Positions 32,370 through 40,330 of a DNA stretch of 64,000 nt are shown here, piece after piece. The first letter of the stretch is position 1; each line of letters starts with the position of its first letter. The DNA comes from Solirubrobacteraceae bacterium. Lineage in GTDB: Bacteria > Actinomycetota > Thermoleophilia > Solirubrobacterales > Solirubrobacteraceae. Below the pieces are notes generated by a model that did not search any database, was not told the origin of the DNA, and saw only the letters and a program-made list of their open reading frames with translations. The stretch lies in contig JANWLE010000037.1 in assembly GCA_025451035.1 (NCBI GenBank), positions 1-64,000 on the forward strand, read 5' to 3'. The translations under genes were made by a program, and so were the position numbers.

Positions 32370-34724
32370 TCACACGTGCACGCCGAGACCCTGCGCCCTG
32401 TCGCTCCATGCTATGAGCGTCTGCAGGGCCTGCACGTCTCCGTCTGTGAGCACCATCTCGTCCTTGGGGATGGGCACCGCAGCCAGCAGGCAGGTCAGCG
32501 AACGCTCACTCAACTGAACGACCGTCGAGACTTGCTGCTCGCATGTTCGACTGACCATTAGCGGCTCACCGTCGTTTACGTGGACGTAGATCGTGATCAC
32601 GCTCGGCTCCCCGACGATCGCGAATGCCACGACAAACTTGTGGCCGCGTGTCCACTCGCTGTCGATCGCGACCCCGAGGGCCAGCAGCAGTAGGCCTGGC
32701 CAGACGCTCATGCCTGCGTTGGCGACTTCGGAGAGGACTAGAGGCGGCCGGCGCGCTTTGAGCAGCCTACGAGCTTGACGTTTGCTGCCATGAACCTTGA
32801 TGCCCTTCATTCTGTGGCGCGCGCCGCCGGCTGCAAGCTCGCTGAACGACGCCGCCTGGCCTTTCAGCACGAAAGCGGGCTGACCTGTGTTCTCGTCTGG
32901 CTTGAGCTTCTCAATGGTGCTCCTGTCACCATCGAGGTTCACACGAAAACTGCCTACCCCCTCGATTTCAACGATGTAGGACAGCGGTTGGTCGATGACG
33001 AGACGCTGCGCGGACAAGAGCTCGACGATCAACTCTCCAGCAAGTTTTGCGTCGGTTCTTTCGGCAACTCGGCGTATCGCAGGAGCAAGCCAGGATGGCG
33101 GATCGTTGGGACGTCCGAGCACCCGTGGCCTGAAGCCGAGACCCTCCGTCGGGGATGCTGTAGCTGGCTCAGCCTGCGTGATGGCGAGGTGGTGGGCGGC
33201 GTCGTGGCTCTCACTGGTCTCGGTCACCGGCAGCGAGGCGGCGGAAGCCGCCCCTTCTGCTTCCTGACCGGGCGAGTCGGGGTATTCGGACGACTCCTCG
33301 GACATGGTGGCGCGGGCGCGTAGTCGCTCGACGGCACTGGCGAGCGCCTCGGTCATCTCTCGCTTGTGTGTCTCCTCAGCCACTTCTGTATAGGCATGGC
33401 TGACTGGAGGTGTCGCCGTTGACGCTACCTCTTCGAAAGAGCGCAGCTTGGCAGTCGTGTGCTCGAGCTCGCGTTCTAGCTCGCCGACTCGAATACGCAT
33501 AAGGTCGAGCTTTCCTTCGTACTCGGACCGTAGTTGCTCACCTTGGCGCTGACGCTCGAGGTTGAGCTGATTGACGTGCTCTATCCTCGCTGCTTGCTCG
33601 TGGGTTAGAGCATCGCGCTGAGCACGGGCGTTGTGCGCGCTCTCGCGCTGTACCCGCTCGAGCTCCGCCTCGTGCGACGCAAGCAACTCCTCCCGCTGAC
33701 GCTCCAACTCCGCCGCATGCCTAGACCCCAACGCCTCAACCTGCGCAGCAACATCCCCCTCACCCTCACGACGAACCCGCTCAAGCTCCACCTCATGCGA
33801 CGCAAGCAACTCCTCCCGCTGACGCTCCAACTCCGCCGCATGCCTAGACCCCAGTTCATCCTGCTTGCGCGCAAGCTCATCCTCCAGCGCGGCGCGCTCG
33901 AGATCGATCGCGCTGCGCAGCTCGTTGACGGCCTGCCCAAGCTCGTGCACGATGCCGATCAAGCCGCTGCGGCCCTGCTGTGCACGGCTGAGCGTAAGCT
34001 CAGCATGTTCGCGTGCCATCCTTTGCCGGTCCGTCTCGCGCCCGAGCTCTCCAGCCCTGAGCTCTAGTTCGGCGAGCCGAGCTGCTAGGGCCCGCTCGCG
34101 TGCTTGTGACTGTTCGCTGAGAGCCTTGACCTGTCGCTCGAAGTCACGGGCGGCACTAAGATGCTGCTCGATCTTGACCTTCGCCTCTTCGAGCTGGGTC
34201 TGGCGTTGCTCTAGTTCTTCTTCGCGCGCGGCGAACTGTGCCTCTTGGTGAGGAGCCAAGCGCTCGGCAGGGACGGAGCCCTGCCGAGCCTTAGCCAGTT
34301 CACGTCGAACGTTGTCGAGTTCTTGCGCGAGCTCACGCGCATGACGCTCTGAGATGTTGAGGCGACGCTGTAGATCTTGTACTTCCGCTTGCTTTTCGCG
34401 CCCCTGTCGCTCCAAGCGCTCTTCGATCTCGTGGCGCAGCTGCTGCTCGGCGTATTCCCTTTGCTTTACGCGACGTACTTCGAGTTCTCTCTCCGATAGC
34501 TGCGCCGAGAGCTGCTTCTGCTCGTCGGTGGCTTCTTCTAGCTGTTGCTTGACACTGCTTATATGAGCCTCCAGCGTGCGCACAGTCGCCTCGGCTGCCT
34601 CTGCCCTGCGCATCAGAGCCGGATCGTTCAACTCGGCTCGCCTCGCTCGCCGCTTGGCCAGGAGATCATGCTCAATGCCACCTTTAGGGGGCTCAGGAAC
34701 AGGTGTCTCGTTGTCCTCGATCAT
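32370..34724 (-). CDS. Large coiled-coil protein with SCP2-like C-terminal region
   Basis: An unrecognised 784-residue protein. Residues about 20-455 are nearly continuous charged heptads (for example EERLERQGREKQAEVQDLQ), predicting a long parallel coiled coil. A 41-residue unit beginning LGSRHAAELERQREELLASH occurs twice in tandem near residues 290-370. An acidic Ser/Glu/Ala linker (about 455-530) follows, then a compact region (about 545-665) resembling SCP2 sterol-carrier domains (YIVEIEGVGSFRVNLDG, FVLKGQAASFSELAAGG, RMKGIKVHGSKRQARRLLKA). A hydrophobic C-terminal part holds PGLLLLALGVAID and IYVHVNDGEPLMV. No signal peptide is visible. The SCP2 assignment is by eye. Confidence 0.65.
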   Translation of the reverse strand: MIEDNETPVPEPPKGGIEHDLLAKRRARRAELNDPALMRRAEAAEATVRTLEAHISSVKQQLEEATDEQKQLSAQLSERELEVRRVKQREYAEQQLRHEIEERLERQGREKQAEVQDLQRRLNISERHARELAQELDNVRRELAKARQGSVPAERLAPHQEAQFAAREEELEQRQTQLEEAKVKIEQHLSAARDFERQVKALSEQSQARERALAARLAELELRAGELGRETDRQRMAREHAELTLSRAQQGRSGLIGIVHELGQAVNELRSAIDLERAALEDELARKQDELGSRHAAELERQREELLASHEVELERVRREGEGDVAAQVEALGSRHAAELERQREELLASHEAELERVQRESAHNARAQRDALTHEQAARIEHVNQLNLERQRQGEQLRSEYEGKLDLMRIRVGELERELEHTTAKLRSFEEVASTATPPVSHAYTEVAEETHKREMTEALASAVERLRARATMSEESSEYPDSPGQEAEGAASAASLPVTETSESHDAAHHLAITQAEPATASPTEGLGFRPRVLGRPNDPPSWLAPAIRRVAERTDAKLAGELIVELLSAQRLVIDQPLSYIVEIEGVGSFRVNLDGDRSTIEKLKPDENTGQPAFVLKGQAASFSELAAGGARHRMKGIKVHGSKRQARRLLKARRPPLVLSEVANAGMSVWPGLLLLALGVAIDSEWTRGHKFVVAFAIVGEPSVITIYVHVNDGEPLMVSRTCEQQVSTVVQLSERSLTCLLAAVPIPKDEMVLTDGDVQALQTLIAWSDRAQGLGVHV
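33673..33853 (-). repeat. Tandem 123-bp duplication inside the coiled-coil gene
   Basis: Two 58-bp blocks (33673-33730 and 33796-33853) are identical and lie exactly 123 bp (41 codons) apart. The flanking parts of the unit are similar but diverged. The period keeps the frame and is close to six heptads (42 residues), so the coil is lengthened by slippage or unequal crossing-over. Confidence 0.85.
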
Positions 34725-34860
34725 TAGTACGGAGTGCTCTCACTCAAGGAGCGCGACCACAAGGCGTGGTCGTACTCAACTTGACCCTAGAGCCAGGGAG
34801 CGAGCTGCAAGCTTAAGAAGGCTCCCGGACACACACCGCGTTTTCCGGGCAGGATAGGGG

Positions 34861-34866
34861 TAGGAT
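34861..34866 (+). promoter_or_regulatory. -10 element of the 57-residue protein gene
   Basis: TAGGAT, six bases before ATG 34873, with no Shine-Dalgarno sequence; a leaderless start is predicted. Confidence 0.5.
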
Positions 34867-34872
34867 CGCGTC

Positions 34873-35046
34873 ATGAATGCAACCGGGTACAAGGTCCTCG
34901 GCTACGTGGTGTGGCACGGCGGCAAGTGGTATTTGCGCCGCAACTACGCTCGCAAGCTTTCCTCCGTGTCGCGCAACGTGGCGGCGGGTGGACTGGTCCT
35001 GCTCATCGTGGCGGGCGCGGTCGCTTGGATAGTCCGTCGCTCGTGA
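34873..35046 (+). CDS. 57-residue single-helix membrane protein
   Basis: A short ORF encoding a basic, aromatic N-terminal half (GYKVLGYVVWHGGKWYLRR) and one transmembrane helix (VAAGGLVLLIVAGAVAWIV) ending in RRS. The pattern KxLGxxVWxGGKWYLRR looks like a small conserved actinobacterial protein, though I cannot name a family. ATG 34873 follows TAGGAT at the leaderless spacing. It diverges from the coiled-coil gene across 148 bp in which I see nothing else. Confidence 0.68.
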   Translation: MNATGYKVLGYVVWHGGKWYLRRNYARKLSSVSRNVAAGGLVLLIVAGAVAWIVRRS

Positions 35047-35142
35047 ACGCTCGCGGGCGGGCTCAAGCGTCATTGTGATGCGGCTGGCCGGGCCATGCGG
35101 CCTTGACACTCGGCGGGCTTTGTCTGTCGGGCAGGCGGGTGG

Positions 35143-36399
35143 CTAGTCGTTGCGAAGGCGCCAAGCCATGCGTGACTGCAGCGAGAACAGCTCGATGAAT
35201 CCAGGCGATGCCTCTTGCGAGAAGAGACCGCCGGACTGGGCAAACGAAGCAAGGCTGGCGTCGTAAATTGCGTTTGGCGAGCTGCGGGTGACCACGCGTG
35301 CATGCCCCTTGTAGAGCTTCACCCCGATCTCTCCGGTGACCCGCTGGTTGACCTCGTCCATGTAAGCATCGAGGTCGGTACGCAGCGGCTCCCACCAAAG
35401 GCCCGCGTAGACGAGGTAGGCCCACTGTCGGTCGAGCGCGGGCTTGAAGTGGTTTTGGTGGATGGTGCTGACTAGCTTCTCGAGCTCTTGGTGAGCGAGC
35501 AGGATGACGGTTGCCGCCGGCACCTCGTAGATGTCGCGCACCTTCAGGCCAACGATGCGGTCCTCGATGTGGTCGACGATGCCGACGCCGTGACGGGCCG
35601 TGACCTCCGCGGCGGCTTCGAGCAGCTCGACGAGCTGCATGTGCTGCCCGTTCAATGCGACTGGGATGCCCCGCTCGAAGGAGATGCTGAGAACCTCCGG
35701 CTCATCTGGCGCCCGCTCCGGCAGCGTAACGAGCTCGAAGACGTCATCGTCCGGCGCATGGTCGAGATCCTCGATCCAGCGGCCCTCGGAGGAGCGACCC
35801 CAGAGGTTGTCGTCGATCGAGTATGGCGCTATCTCGGTCCCGCCCTTCACGGGGATCCCGTGCTCGCGCGCGTAGGCGATCTCCTCCTCTCGCCCCATGC
35901 GCCAGCTGCGTACTGGCGCGATGACCTTGAGCTCGGGGGCCAGGGTCGCGATGGTGGTCTCGATCCGTACTTGGTCGTTGCCCTTGCCGGTGCAACCGTG
36001 CGCGATCGTGTCGCAGCCGCTGCGACGCGCATATTCGACTGCGAGCTTGGCGATCAGCGGGCGTCCCAGCGCGGTGAACAGCGGATAGCCGCCGCCATAC
36101 AAGGCGTTTGACTTGATCGCAAGCGCCACATACTGACTTGCGAACTCCTTGCGAGCGTCGACTATGTGGCACTCGAGCGCACCCAAAGCCATCGCCTTGC
36201 CGCGGATCACCTCATAGTCCTCGCCTGGTTGACCGAGGTTCACGGTCAGGGCGACCACCTCGGCGTCGTATCTGTCCTGGATCCACTTGAGCATCACGCT
36301 TGTGTCCAGGCCGCCGGAATAGAGCAGCAGAACGCGGTTCACCTGTGCCGGGTCGGCCTCGTAGCTGGCTGTGGGAGTGGGAAGAGATGTGTCGCTCAT
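35143..36399 (-). CDS. argG: Argininosuccinate synthase
   Basis: ATP-dependent ligase joining citrulline and aspartate. The 418-residue product has the P-loop LLLYSGGLDTSVMLKW near residue 27, the citrulline/aspartate site GCTGKGNDQVRIE, VIAPVRSWRMGREEEI and SIDDNLWGRSSEG. It carries an N-terminal extension of about 20 residues (MSDTSLPTPTASYEADPAQV). TAGGCT lies 9 nt before ATG 36399. It follows the GNAT gene by 99 bp on the same strand, outside the tightly overlapping arg operon, and argH is not in the window. Confidence 0.96.
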   Translation of the reverse strand: MSDTSLPTPTASYEADPAQVNRVLLLYSGGLDTSVMLKWIQDRYDAEVVALTVNLGQPGEDYEVIRGKAMALGALECHIVDARKEFASQYVALAIKSNALYGGGYPLFTALGRPLIAKLAVEYARRSGCDTIAHGCTGKGNDQVRIETTIATLAPELKVIAPVRSWRMGREEEIAYAREHGIPVKGGTEIAPYSIDDNLWGRSSEGRWIEDLDHAPDDDVFELVTLPERAPDEPEVLSISFERGIPVALNGQHMQLVELLEAAAEVTARHGVGIVDHIEDRIVGLKVRDIYEVPAATVILLAHQELEKLVSTIHQNHFKPALDRQWAYLVYAGLWWEPLRTDLDAYMDEVNQRVTGEIGVKLYKGHARVVTRSSPNAIYDASLASFAQSGGLFSQEASPGFIELFSLQSRMAWRLRND

Positions 36400-36408
36400 G
36401 GACGCCGG

Positions 36409-36414
36409 AGCCTA
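36409..36414 (-). promoter_or_regulatory. Candidate -10 element of argG
   Basis: TAGGCT on the minus strand, nine bases before the argG ATG, would give at most a 2-3 nt leader. It supports argG having its own promoter. Confidence 0.3.
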
Positions 36415-36498
36415 CCGACCGATGCCATCACAGCGGCGTCTGGGTGCGTTCGGATGGCGGTCTCCCCGTGAGGGCGAGCGCCCAGTGCCGGTTGGCAG

Positions 36499-36933
36499 CT
36501 AGCTGGCAACGGGACTGGCGCGTTCCATCAGCGTGTAGATGGTCTGCGCCTCGATGAATCCGAGCTTCTCGTACAGTCGCTGGGCGTCGGCGGTATGCAG
36601 CAGCCAACGTACATTCCACGGCGGATCGCATTCGAGCATGAAACGCACGAGCTCGACGCCAAGCCCGCGGCCTCGGTGCCCCTCGAGCACGTAGACATCC
36701 GCGAGATAGGCCATGATGGTGCCGTCCGAGATCGCTCTGGCGAAACCCATCTGCTCGCCGGAACGGTAGAGGCCGACCACTCTCGCCGAGCCCTCGACGG
36801 CGCGCTCGACGAGCTCACGTGGGCGTCCCCTCCCCCAGTAGGACTCGCCGCTTATGAACGCGTGCACCGCCCCGACGTCGACCCGCCGCGGGTCATCGTC
36901 GAGCTCGTAGCCGTCGTCGAGTTCACGCCGCAC
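36499..36933 (-). CDS. GNAT-family N-acetyltransferase
   Basis: A 144-residue acetyl-CoA-dependent acyltransferase. The fold is recognisable from VGLYRSGEQMGFARAISDG (beta4), YLADVYVLEGHRGRGLGVEL (acetyl-CoA-binding loop RGRGLG) and ADAQRLYEKLGFIE. GTG 36933 is chosen because it lies 2 nt after the argD stop; the longer upstream frame lies inside argD and is rejected. The substrate is unknown. Its place at the end of the arg operon invites a link to arginine synthesis, but it lacks obvious ArgA features and ArgJ can already supply N-acetylglutamate. Confidence 0.8.
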   Translation of the reverse strand: MRRELDDGYELDDDPRRVDVGAVHAFISGESYWGRGRPRELVERAVEGSARVVGLYRSGEQMGFARAISDGTIMAYLADVYVLEGHRGRGLGVELVRFMLECDPPWNVRWLLHTADAQRLYEKLGFIEAQTIYTLMERASPVAS

Positions 36934-36935
36934 GG

Positions 36936-38093
36936 TCAGCCCTCCAGCGCTCCGCGCAACCCCGTGAGCGCCCGGTCGATCTCGCTCGCTGTGACGGTCA
37001 GCGGAGGCAACAGTCGCAGCGTGCCCGGGCCGGTGGCGTTGACGATCAGGCGCTGCTCGAGCAGTGCCCTGTGCACGACCTCTGGCGCTGGCACGTCCAG
37101 CTCGCACGCGAGCATCAGCCCCCGGCCATGCACGTCCGTCACATGGGGCAGTGCGTGTAGACCTGCCGCCAACCTCTGTCCCTGCTCGGCGACGTTGGCG
37201 AGCAGCGACTCGTCGTCAATCGTCTGTAGCGACGCTAGCGCGGCGGCGCAGATAGCCGGGCCGCCCGCGAAGGTCGAGCCGTGGTCGCCTGGTTGCAGGA
37301 CGTCAGCGAGGCGTGGGCCAGTGATGAGCGCGCCGATCGGCACTCCTCCACCGAGTGCCTTGGCGGCTGTGATCGCGTCCGGAACGACACCTGTTTGCTG
37401 ATAGGCCCATAGCGTGCCGGTGCGGCCCATTCCGCACTGCACTTCGTCGAAGATGAGCGCGGCGCCGTACTCGTCGCACGCCTCGCGGGCGGCGCCCAGC
37501 AGCTCCTCGGAGAGCACCCGCACACCGCTCTCTCCTTGGATTGGCTCGAGCATCACCGCCGCTGTGCGCTGGTCGACCGCGGCACGCAGCGCCCGCTGGT
37601 CGGCAGCGACCGCCCTGAACCCCGGTACGAGCGGCGCGAACGGCGCCTGCTTTGACTCTTGCGGTGTGGCAGACAGCGATCCGTAGGTGCGTCCGTGGAA
37701 GGCGCCCTCGATCACGACGATATCTCCGCCAGGATGGGCCTTGCGCGCGAGCTTTATCGCTGCCTCGTTCGCCTCCGTCCCGGAATTGCAGAAAAACACC
37801 TTTCCCCCGAGGCTGCGGCGGGATAGTTGCTCGGCTAGGAGCATGGCCGGCTCGGTGTAGAAGAGGTTGGAGACGTGCATCAGTCTCGCGGCCTGTTCGC
37901 TGAGGGCCGCCACCACGCGCGGATGGCAATGCCCGATGTTGGTCACCGACACGCCGCAGAGAAAGTCGAGGTATTCGTTGCCGTCGGTATCCCACAGGCG
38001 TGTTCCCTGGCCGCGGACGAACTGGACGGGCTGGCGCGAGTAGGCGCCGATCACGCACTCTCGCTCGATCCGCTGCAGCTCAGCGAGGGTCAT
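36936..38093 (-). CDS. argD: Acetylornithine aminotransferase
   Basis: PLP class III aminotransferase converting N-acetylglutamate semialdehyde to N-acetylornithine. The 385-residue product shows FLCGVSVTNIGHCHPRV, VFFCNSGTEANEAAIKLAR (PLP phosphate), IFDEVQCGMGRTG (Asp contacting PLP) and ITAAKALGGGVPIGALI (PLP Lys). ATG 38093 overlaps the argB stop as ATGA. Residue use in the arg operon makes ArgD likely, with possible LysJ-type activity. Confidence 0.95.
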   Translation of the reverse strand: MTLAELQRIERECVIGAYSRQPVQFVRGQGTRLWDTDGNEYLDFLCGVSVTNIGHCHPRVVAALSEQAARLMHVSNLFYTEPAMLLAEQLSRRSLGGKVFFCNSGTEANEAAIKLARKAHPGGDIVVIEGAFHGRTYGSLSATPQESKQAPFAPLVPGFRAVAADQRALRAAVDQRTAAVMLEPIQGESGVRVLSEELLGAAREACDEYGAALIFDEVQCGMGRTGTLWAYQQTGVVPDAITAAKALGGGVPIGALITGPRLADVLQPGDHGSTFAGGPAICAAALASLQTIDDESLLANVAEQGQRLAAGLHALPHVTDVHGRGLMLACELDVPAPEVVHRALLEQRLIVNATGPGTLRLLPPLTVTASEIDRALTGLRGALEG

Positions 38094-38938
38094 GCGCTCG
38101 CCGTTATCTTCGTGCCGATGCCTTCGTCGGTGAACAGCTCGAGCAGCAGCGAATGCGTGATCCTCCCGTCGAGGATGTGAGCAGAGGAGACGCCGCCGTC
38201 GAGAGCTTGCAGGCACGCCTCGAGCTTGGGCCTCATTCCGCCCTGAAGGTCGGGTAGCGCGGCGCGCGCCCGCTCGGTCGTCGACTGGCGGATGAGGCTC
38301 TGCGGGTCCTTGGGATCGGCTAGCCAGCCGGCTACGTCCGAGAGGAAGATGACCTTGTAGGCGCCCAGTTCGCGCGCCAGCGCGCCGGCGACCTCGTCGG
38401 CGTTGATGTTGTAGGAGTTACCTTCGCGGTCCGCGCCGACGGAAGCGATCACGGGAATGTAGTCGCTTGCGACATGGCGCAGCACGTCTACGTTCACCCG
38501 CTCGATGCGCCCAACGAACCCGATGTCCTGGCCGCCTTCGGTGGTGCGCCGCGAGACCCGCAGCAGCGAGCCGTCGTCTCCGCACAGCCCGACCGCCGAT
38601 TGCCCGTGGCGGTTCAGGCGCGTGACGATCTCCTTGTTGACCTTCCCTACCAGCACCATCTTGGCGATCTCGACGGTGTCCTTGTCGGAGACCCGCAGCC
38701 CCTCGACGAAGTTGACTGGCAGGCCGAGGCGCTCCATGTAGGAGGTGATCGCGGGGCCGCCGCCGTGCACGATGATCGGATCGATGCCGACGTACTTGAG
38801 CAGCACCACGTCGCGCGCGAACTCCTCCCGCAGCTGTGGGTCCTCCATCGCAGCGCCGCCGTACTTGATGACCACTGTCTTTGAGTGAAACTCCCGTATG
38901 TAGGGGAGCGCCTCGAGCAGTGTTGCCACGTCACGCAT
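38090..38938 (-). CDS. argB: Acetylglutamate kinase
   Basis: Amino-acid kinase phosphorylating N-acetylglutamate, often the arginine-feedback point. The 282-residue product shows TVVIKYGGAAMED, PIIVHGGGPAITSYMERLGL, VGLCGDDGSLL and NINADEVAGALARELGAYKV. The N-terminal helix DVATLLEALPYIREFHSKTV is of the type found in arginine-sensitive hexameric NAGKs. ATG 38938 overlaps by 8 nt the small ORF that separates it from argJ. Confidence 0.95.
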   Translation of the reverse strand: MRDVATLLEALPYIREFHSKTVVIKYGGAAMEDPQLREEFARDVVLLKYVGIDPIIVHGGGPAITSYMERLGLPVNFVEGLRVSDKDTVEIAKMVLVGKVNKEIVTRLNRHGQSAVGLCGDDGSLLRVSRRTTEGGQDIGFVGRIERVNVDVLRHVASDYIPVIASVGADREGNSYNINADEVAGALARELGAYKVIFLSDVAGWLADPKDPQSLIRQSTTERARAALPDLQGGMRPKLEACLQALDGGVSSAHILDGRITHSLLLELFTDEGIGTKITASA

Positions 38939-39032
38939 CAGGCGTACCTCCGTCGTCGGGTCGAGAGCCGTCCAGCCAGCCGTTGACCGCCCGGGCGCAC
39001 ACGGGGTGCGGGGGTTTGCGCCTGGCGTTCAT
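38931..39032 (-). CDS. Possible 33-residue ORF between argJ and argB
   Basis: ATG 39032 overlaps the argJ stop as ATGA, and the frame ends 8 nt inside argB. The peptide is basic and hydrophilic, starting NARRKPPHPVCARAVNGWLD and ending GGTPDA. The two overlaps would let ribosomes pass continuously from argJ to argB, bridging a 90-nt gap in an otherwise fully overlapping operon. It may be a coupling device rather than a functional peptide. Confidence 0.35.
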   Translation of the reverse strand: MNARRKPPHPVCARAVNGWLDGSRPDDGGTPDA

Positions 39033-40330
39033 GTCGTGTAGTCCGCGTTGATCGACACGTACTCGTGCGAGAGGTCGGAGAAGAACACCTCGGTCTCGGC
39101 GCCTTCGCCTGGAAGCCGGACGAGGAACTCGACTTCGGGGCGGGCAAGCAGGCCCGCGAGCTCCTGCCGAGGAACATCGGTTGACGCCCCTGCGCTGCAG
39201 ACCTGAACGCCGTCTATAAAGACGTCGAGCGCCAGCGGCTCGGCTGTCGGCAGCGCGCCACCGACCGCCTGCACGATCCTGCCCCAGTTGGGGTCGCCGC
39301 CGTGCAGCGCCGCCTTCACCAGCGGGGAGTTCGCGACCGCCCTCGCTGCGAGCTCTACCGTGTCGGGGTCTGGGCCCTGGGCGTGTACGCGGGCGATGCG
39401 CCCTGCGCCCTCCCCGTCGACGACCATGTAGATCGCGAGCTGGCGCAGCAGTGCGTCGAGCGCTTCGCCGAAAAGCCGCTCGTCCTCGCTTTCGGGCTCG
39501 ATCTTCACGCCGCTTATGCCCGAGCACATCAGCACGGCCGTGTCGTTTGTCGACAGCTGGCCGTCCACTGAACAGCGGTCGAACGAGCGCTTGACGCAGA
39601 CGCCGAGTAGCAGATCGGCGGTCTCGCTCGCCATCTGCGCATCGGTCTGGATGTAGCAGAGCATCGTCGCGAAGCGCGGGGAGATCATGCCCGCCCCCTT
39701 GCACTGGGCGGTCAGCTCGACTACCCCGGCGTCGAGCTCGACCTGAAGGCAGGCTCGCTTCTCCAGCGCATCGGTCGTCTGGATGGCCTGCTGGAAGCAG
39801 GAGTCACCCGCCTGGTCCAGTCGCTCAGCCGCGTTGCGGATACCACCCAACATCCGCTCGACGGGCAGGTAGGAGCCGATCGGTCCGGTCGATCCGAGGA
39901 TCACCTCCCGCGGCTCGGCGCCGACGGCGATGGCGGCCGCCCCTTGAGTCTTGGCGGCGTCTTCCATCCCGCGCTTGCCGGTCGCGGCATTCGCGCAGCC
40001 GGAGTTCGCGAGCACGACCCGCAGCGCGGACAGCTCGCAGCGCTCCCGGCTGAGCAGCAGCGGCGCAGCTGGTGCGCCCGTCGCCGCGAAACGCGCCGCC
40101 GACACCGGTTTCTCGCAGTCGCAGACGATCAACCCGAGATCCGGGTTTCCGGACGGCTTGATCCCGCAGGCCACGCCCGCCGCCCGGAAACCCGCGGGCA
40201 GGCCATGGTCGGGGCCGAGGTCGCGCACGTGCTCCGGCACCATGACCCAACGTGACGCGAAGAACGGCCGCGGCGGGCCCTGGGTGGGCTGGGCGCCGCC
40301 CGCTGCAGAAGTTGCTACCGGGTCGCTCAT
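39029..40330 (-). CDS. argJ: Bifunctional ornithine acetyltransferase/N-acetylglutamate synthase
   Basis: ArgJ recycles the acetyl group from acetylornithine to glutamate and, in bifunctional forms, makes acetylglutamate from acetyl-CoA. The 433-residue precursor self-cleaves before a Thr; here the site lies in KGAGMISPRFATMLCYI, with the nucleophile Thr after FA. Other landmarks are VVLANSGCANAATGKRG, STGPIGSYLPVERM and KAALHGGDPNWGRIVQAVG. There is an N-terminal extension of about 25 residues. ATG 40330 overlaps the argC stop as ATGA. Confidence 0.95.
   Translation of the reverse strand: MSDPVATSAAGGAQPTQGPPRPFFASRWVMVPEHVRDLGPDHGLPAGFRAAGVACGIKPSGNPDLGLIVCDCEKPVSAARFAATGAPAAPLLLSRERCELSALRVVLANSGCANAATGKRGMEDAAKTQGAAAIAVGAEPREVILGSTGPIGSYLPVERMLGGIRNAAERLDQAGDSCFQQAIQTTDALEKRACLQVELDAGVVELTAQCKGAGMISPRFATMLCYIQTDAQMASETADLLLGVCVKRSFDRCSVDGQLSTNDTAVLMCSGISGVKIEPESEDERLFGEALDALLRQLAIYMVVDGEGAGRIARVHAQGPDPDTVELAARAVANSPLVKAALHGGDPNWGRIVQAVGGALPTAEPLALDVFIDGVQVCSAGASTDVPRQELAGLLARPEVEFLVRLPGEGAETEVFFSDLSHEYVSINADYTT

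Noticed and set aside
33673-33853. Possible CRISPR-like or minisatellite repeat
   Set aside because: Only two copies, in frame inside a coiled-coil gene, encoding a duplicated heptad segment.
36934-37107. Longer 202-residue version of the GNAT
   Set aside because: The extra 58 codons lie inside argD in another frame and are unlike the family; GTG 36933 right after argD fits better.
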